A stretch of DNA of 64,000 bases from the NCBI RefSeq assembly GCF_022271435.1, contig NZ_JAFIQY010000013.1, positions 62,001 to 126,000 of the forward strand. Direction: 5' to 3'. The position numbers and the translations under genes were made by a program. Below are positions 62,024 through 64,000 of this stretch, piece by piece (position 1 is the first letter of the stretch; each line of letters begins with the position of its first letter). The notes under the pieces are model-generated. The model was not told the origin of the DNA and made no database searches. It saw nothing but the letters and a program-made list of their open reading frames with translations. This DNA is from Streptomyces monomycini. Lineage in GTDB: Bacteria > Actinomycetota > Actinomycetes > Streptomycetales > Streptomycetaceae.

Positions 62024-64000
62024 ATGGCCGACCCGAAGCAAGAACAGCGTGACCGCTTCCGCGCCGAAGACCCGGCCTCCGGGCCCATGACAACCGACCA
62101 GGGCGTGCCGGTCGACCACACCGACGATTCCCTCCAGGCGGGCGAGCGCGGCCCTACGCTGATGGAGGACTTCCACTTCCGGGAGAAGATCACCCGCTTC
62201 GACCACGAGCGGATCCCGGAGCGGGTGGTGCACGCGCGCGGAGCCGGGGCGTACGGGTATTTCCAGCCGTACCGCTCGTGTGCGGAATTCACCCGGGCCG
62301 CCTTTCTCCAGGACCCGTCCGTGAAGACTCCGGTATTCGTCCGGTTCTCCACCGTGCAGGGCCCGCGCGGCTCCGCCGACACCGTGCGTGACGTGCGGGG
62401 ATTCGCGACGAAGTTCTACACCTCGGAGGGCAATTACGACCTGGTGGGGAACAATTTCCCGGTCTTCTTCATCCAGGACGGCATCAAGTTCCCGGACTTC
62501 GTGCACGCGGTGAAACCGGAGCCGCACAACGACATCCCGACGGGCGCGTCCGCGCACGACACCCTGTGGGACTTCGTCTCGCTGCAGCCCGAGACGCTGC
62601 ACACGATCATGTGGCTGATGTCCGACCGGGCCATCCCGCGCAGCTACCGGATGATGCAGGGCTTCGGCGTGCACACCTTCCGGTTCGTCAACGCGCAGGG
62701 TCAAGGCACCTTCGTGAAATTCCACTGGAAGCCGAAGCTGGGCGTGCACTCCCTGGTGTGGGACGAGGCCCAGGAGGCCCAGGGCCGGGACCCCGACTTC
62801 AACCGCCGGGACCTGTGGGACACCATCGAGGCCGGCGCGTACCCCGAGTGGGAGCTGGGCGTGCAGCTGGTACCGGAGTCGGACGAGCACGAGTTCGACT
62901 TCGACCTGCTGGACGCCACCAAGATCATCCCGGAGGAGCAGGTCCCGGTGGAGCCCATCGGCCGGATGGTGCTCGACCGCAACCCCGACAACTTCTTCGC
63001 CGAGACCGAGCAGGTCGCGTTCCACACGGCGAACGTCGTACCGGGCATCGACTTCACCAACGACCCGCTGCTCCAGGCCCGCAACTTCTCCTACCTGGAC
63101 ACCCAGCTGATCCGGCTCGGCGGGCCGAACTTCGCGCAGATCCCGGTCAACCGGCCGGTCGCCCCGGTCCGCAACCACCAGCGCGACGGGTACCACCAGA
63201 ACGAGATCCACCGGGGCGCCAACTACCACCCGAACTCGCTCGGCGGCGGCTGCCCCGCGCTGGCCGACCCGGACGACCCGGCGTTCCGGCACTACACCGA
63301 GCGCGTGGACGGCCGGAAGATCCGGCGCCGCAGCCCCAGCTTCGAGGACCACTACACGCAGGCGGCGATGTTCTGGCACAGCATGGCCGACTGGGAGCAG
63401 AAGCACATCGTCGACGCGTTCCGCTTCGAGCTGGGCAAGGTGGGCACCAAGGAGGTCCGCGCCCGTACGGTCGAGCAGCTCTCGTACGTGGACCACGCGC
63501 TGGCCGTCGCGGTCGCCGAGGGCATCGGCGTCCCCGCGCCGCCGGAGCGCCCGAACACGCCGCAGCCGGCCCCCTCCCCCGCGCTGAGCTTCGAGAACAA
63601 CCGCGGGGACGGCTCGATCAGCACGCGGCAGATCGCCGTGCTGGTCTCCGACGGCGTGGACGCGGCGCAGACCATCGCGGTCCGCGACGCGCTGGCCGAG
63701 CAGGGCGCGATCGTGGAGCTGCTCGCCCCGCAGGACGGCACCGTTCAGGACAAGGACGGCAGCACGCTCGCCGTGGACCGGGCGCTGCCCACCGTCGCCT
63801 CGGTGCTCTACGACGCGGTGCTGCTCCCCCCGGGCGGACTGGACTCCGGCAACGCGGCCGCCGACGACGCGGCCCTGCGGTTCGTCCGCAGCGCCTACCG
63901 GCACGGCAAGCCGATCGGTGCCCTGGGCGCGAGCGTGGACAAGCTGGCGGACCAGCTGCCGGGTGAGCTGCGTACGGCGGCCGACGGGGACGCGACCGTC
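62024..64000 (+). CDS. katE: Large monofunctional catalase, KatE/CatB type (runs off right edge)
   Basis: Splits hydrogen peroxide to water and oxygen. 659 codons are present. Heme-site His70 is in RVVHARGAGAYGYF. GNYDLVGNNFPVFFIQDGIK holds the Asn, and Tyr357 in ARNFSYLDTQLIRLGGPNF is the heme ligand. After about residue 510 a flavodoxin/GATase-like domain (RQIAVLVSDGVDAAQTIAVR) begins, the mark of large-subunit (HPII-like) catalases. ATG 62024 follows AAGGAGCGAG. S. coelicolor CatB, of this type, is SigB-dependent and tied to osmotic stress and development. The C-terminus lies beyond the window. Confidence 0.95.
   Translation, partial: MADPKQEQRDRFRAEDPASGPMTTDQGVPVDHTDDSLQAGERGPTLMEDFHFREKITRFDHERIPERVVHARGAGAYGYFQPYRSCAEFTRAAFLQDPSVKTPVFVRFSTVQGPRGSADTVRDVRGFATKFYTSEGNYDLVGNNFPVFFIQDGIKFPDFVHAVKPEPHNDIPTGASAHDTLWDFVSLQPETLHTIMWLMSDRAIPRSYRMMQGFGVHTFRFVNAQGQGTFVKFHWKPKLGVHSLVWDEAQEAQGRDPDFNRRDLWDTIEAGAYPEWELGVQLVPESDEHEFDFDLLDATKIIPEEQVPVEPIGRMVLDRNPDNFFAETEQVAFHTANVVPGIDFTNDPLLQARNFSYLDTQLIRLGGPNFAQIPVNRPVAPVRNHQRDGYHQNEIHRGANYHPNSLGGGCPALADPDDPAFRHYTERVDGRKIRRRSPSFEDHYTQAAMFWHSMADWEQKHIVDAFRFELGKVGTKEVRARTVEQLSYVDHALAVAVAEGIGVPAPPERPNTPQPAPSPALSFENNRGDGSISTRQIAVLVSDGVDAAQTIAVRDALAEQGAIVELLAPQDGTVQDKDGSTLAVDRALPTVASVLYDAVLLPPGGLDSGNAAADDAALRFVRSAYRHGKPIGALGASVDKLADQLPGELRTAADGDATV

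Noticed and set aside
61868..63904. 678-codon minus-strand frame opposite the catalase
   Set aside because: Shadow. Catalase heme and active-site motifs are all on the plus strand.

Overview
The window looks like a Streptomyces chromosome segment. GC content is very high, many starts are GTG or TTG, and small secreted proteins are abundant. It carries a divergent third EF-Tu gene, a SigB/SigF-type sigma factor, a thermolysin-like M4 protease, an M9 collagenase and a KatE-type catalase. No rRNA, tRNA or CRISPR array was seen.

Layout. 1-3.3 kb is core-like: a divergent EF-Tu cut by the left edge, a VTT membrane protein and undecaprenyl-diphosphatase. 3.5-19.3 kb is an accessory island. It starts with wreckage: a frameshifted DnaB-N-domain gene, a degraded IS630 copy and gene fragments. 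A secreted trypsin-fold protein lacking its catalytic residues and a small secreted protein follow, facing a large secreted polymorphic toxin (ALF repeats, Ala-rich coiled coils, Hint domain, C-terminal toxin) with two related downstream genes that are probably immunity genes. The island ends in a stack of broken insertion sequences: IS5-like, IS4-like with an 8-bp target duplication, a second IS5-like, an IS630 fragment and an IS110 fragment. 19.4-31.3 kb is a tightly packed minus-strand block of four large genes (1432, 754, 1276 and 484 aa) that I cannot assign to a known system; the last encodes a fibre-like protein with 54-residue tandem repeats.

31.7-50.1 kb holds ordinary Streptomyces genes: VanZ-like, permuted NlpC/P60-like, GNAT, AlkB-like, PNPOx-like, DUF2277, exo/endonuclease/phosphatase fold, flavin reductase, two related small secreted proteins, a pectate lyase, DUF4232, M4 protease, a TetR regulator facing an NTF2-like gene across two palindromes, an orphan histidine kinase and a GntR regulator. 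50.3-52.7 kb is a collagenase.

53.0-59.9 kb is a probable biosynthetic unit. An amino-acid permease precedes three coupled PLP-enzyme genes (decarboxylase-like, cysteine-synthase-like fused to rhodanese, cysteine-desulfurase-like) and a methyltransferase. 59.9-64.0 kb is a stress block: a two-domain VOC protein and a SigB/SigF-type sigma factor, divergent from a large catalase with a SigB-like promoter match; the catalase runs off the right edge.

The best candidates for undescribed biology are the toxin with two related immunity candidates (9379-14435), the four-gene block (19370-31255) and the PLP/sulfur operon (54815-58989). Starts were chosen by reading frame, ribosome-binding site and signal peptide. 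Family names come from recognised motifs, not database searches.
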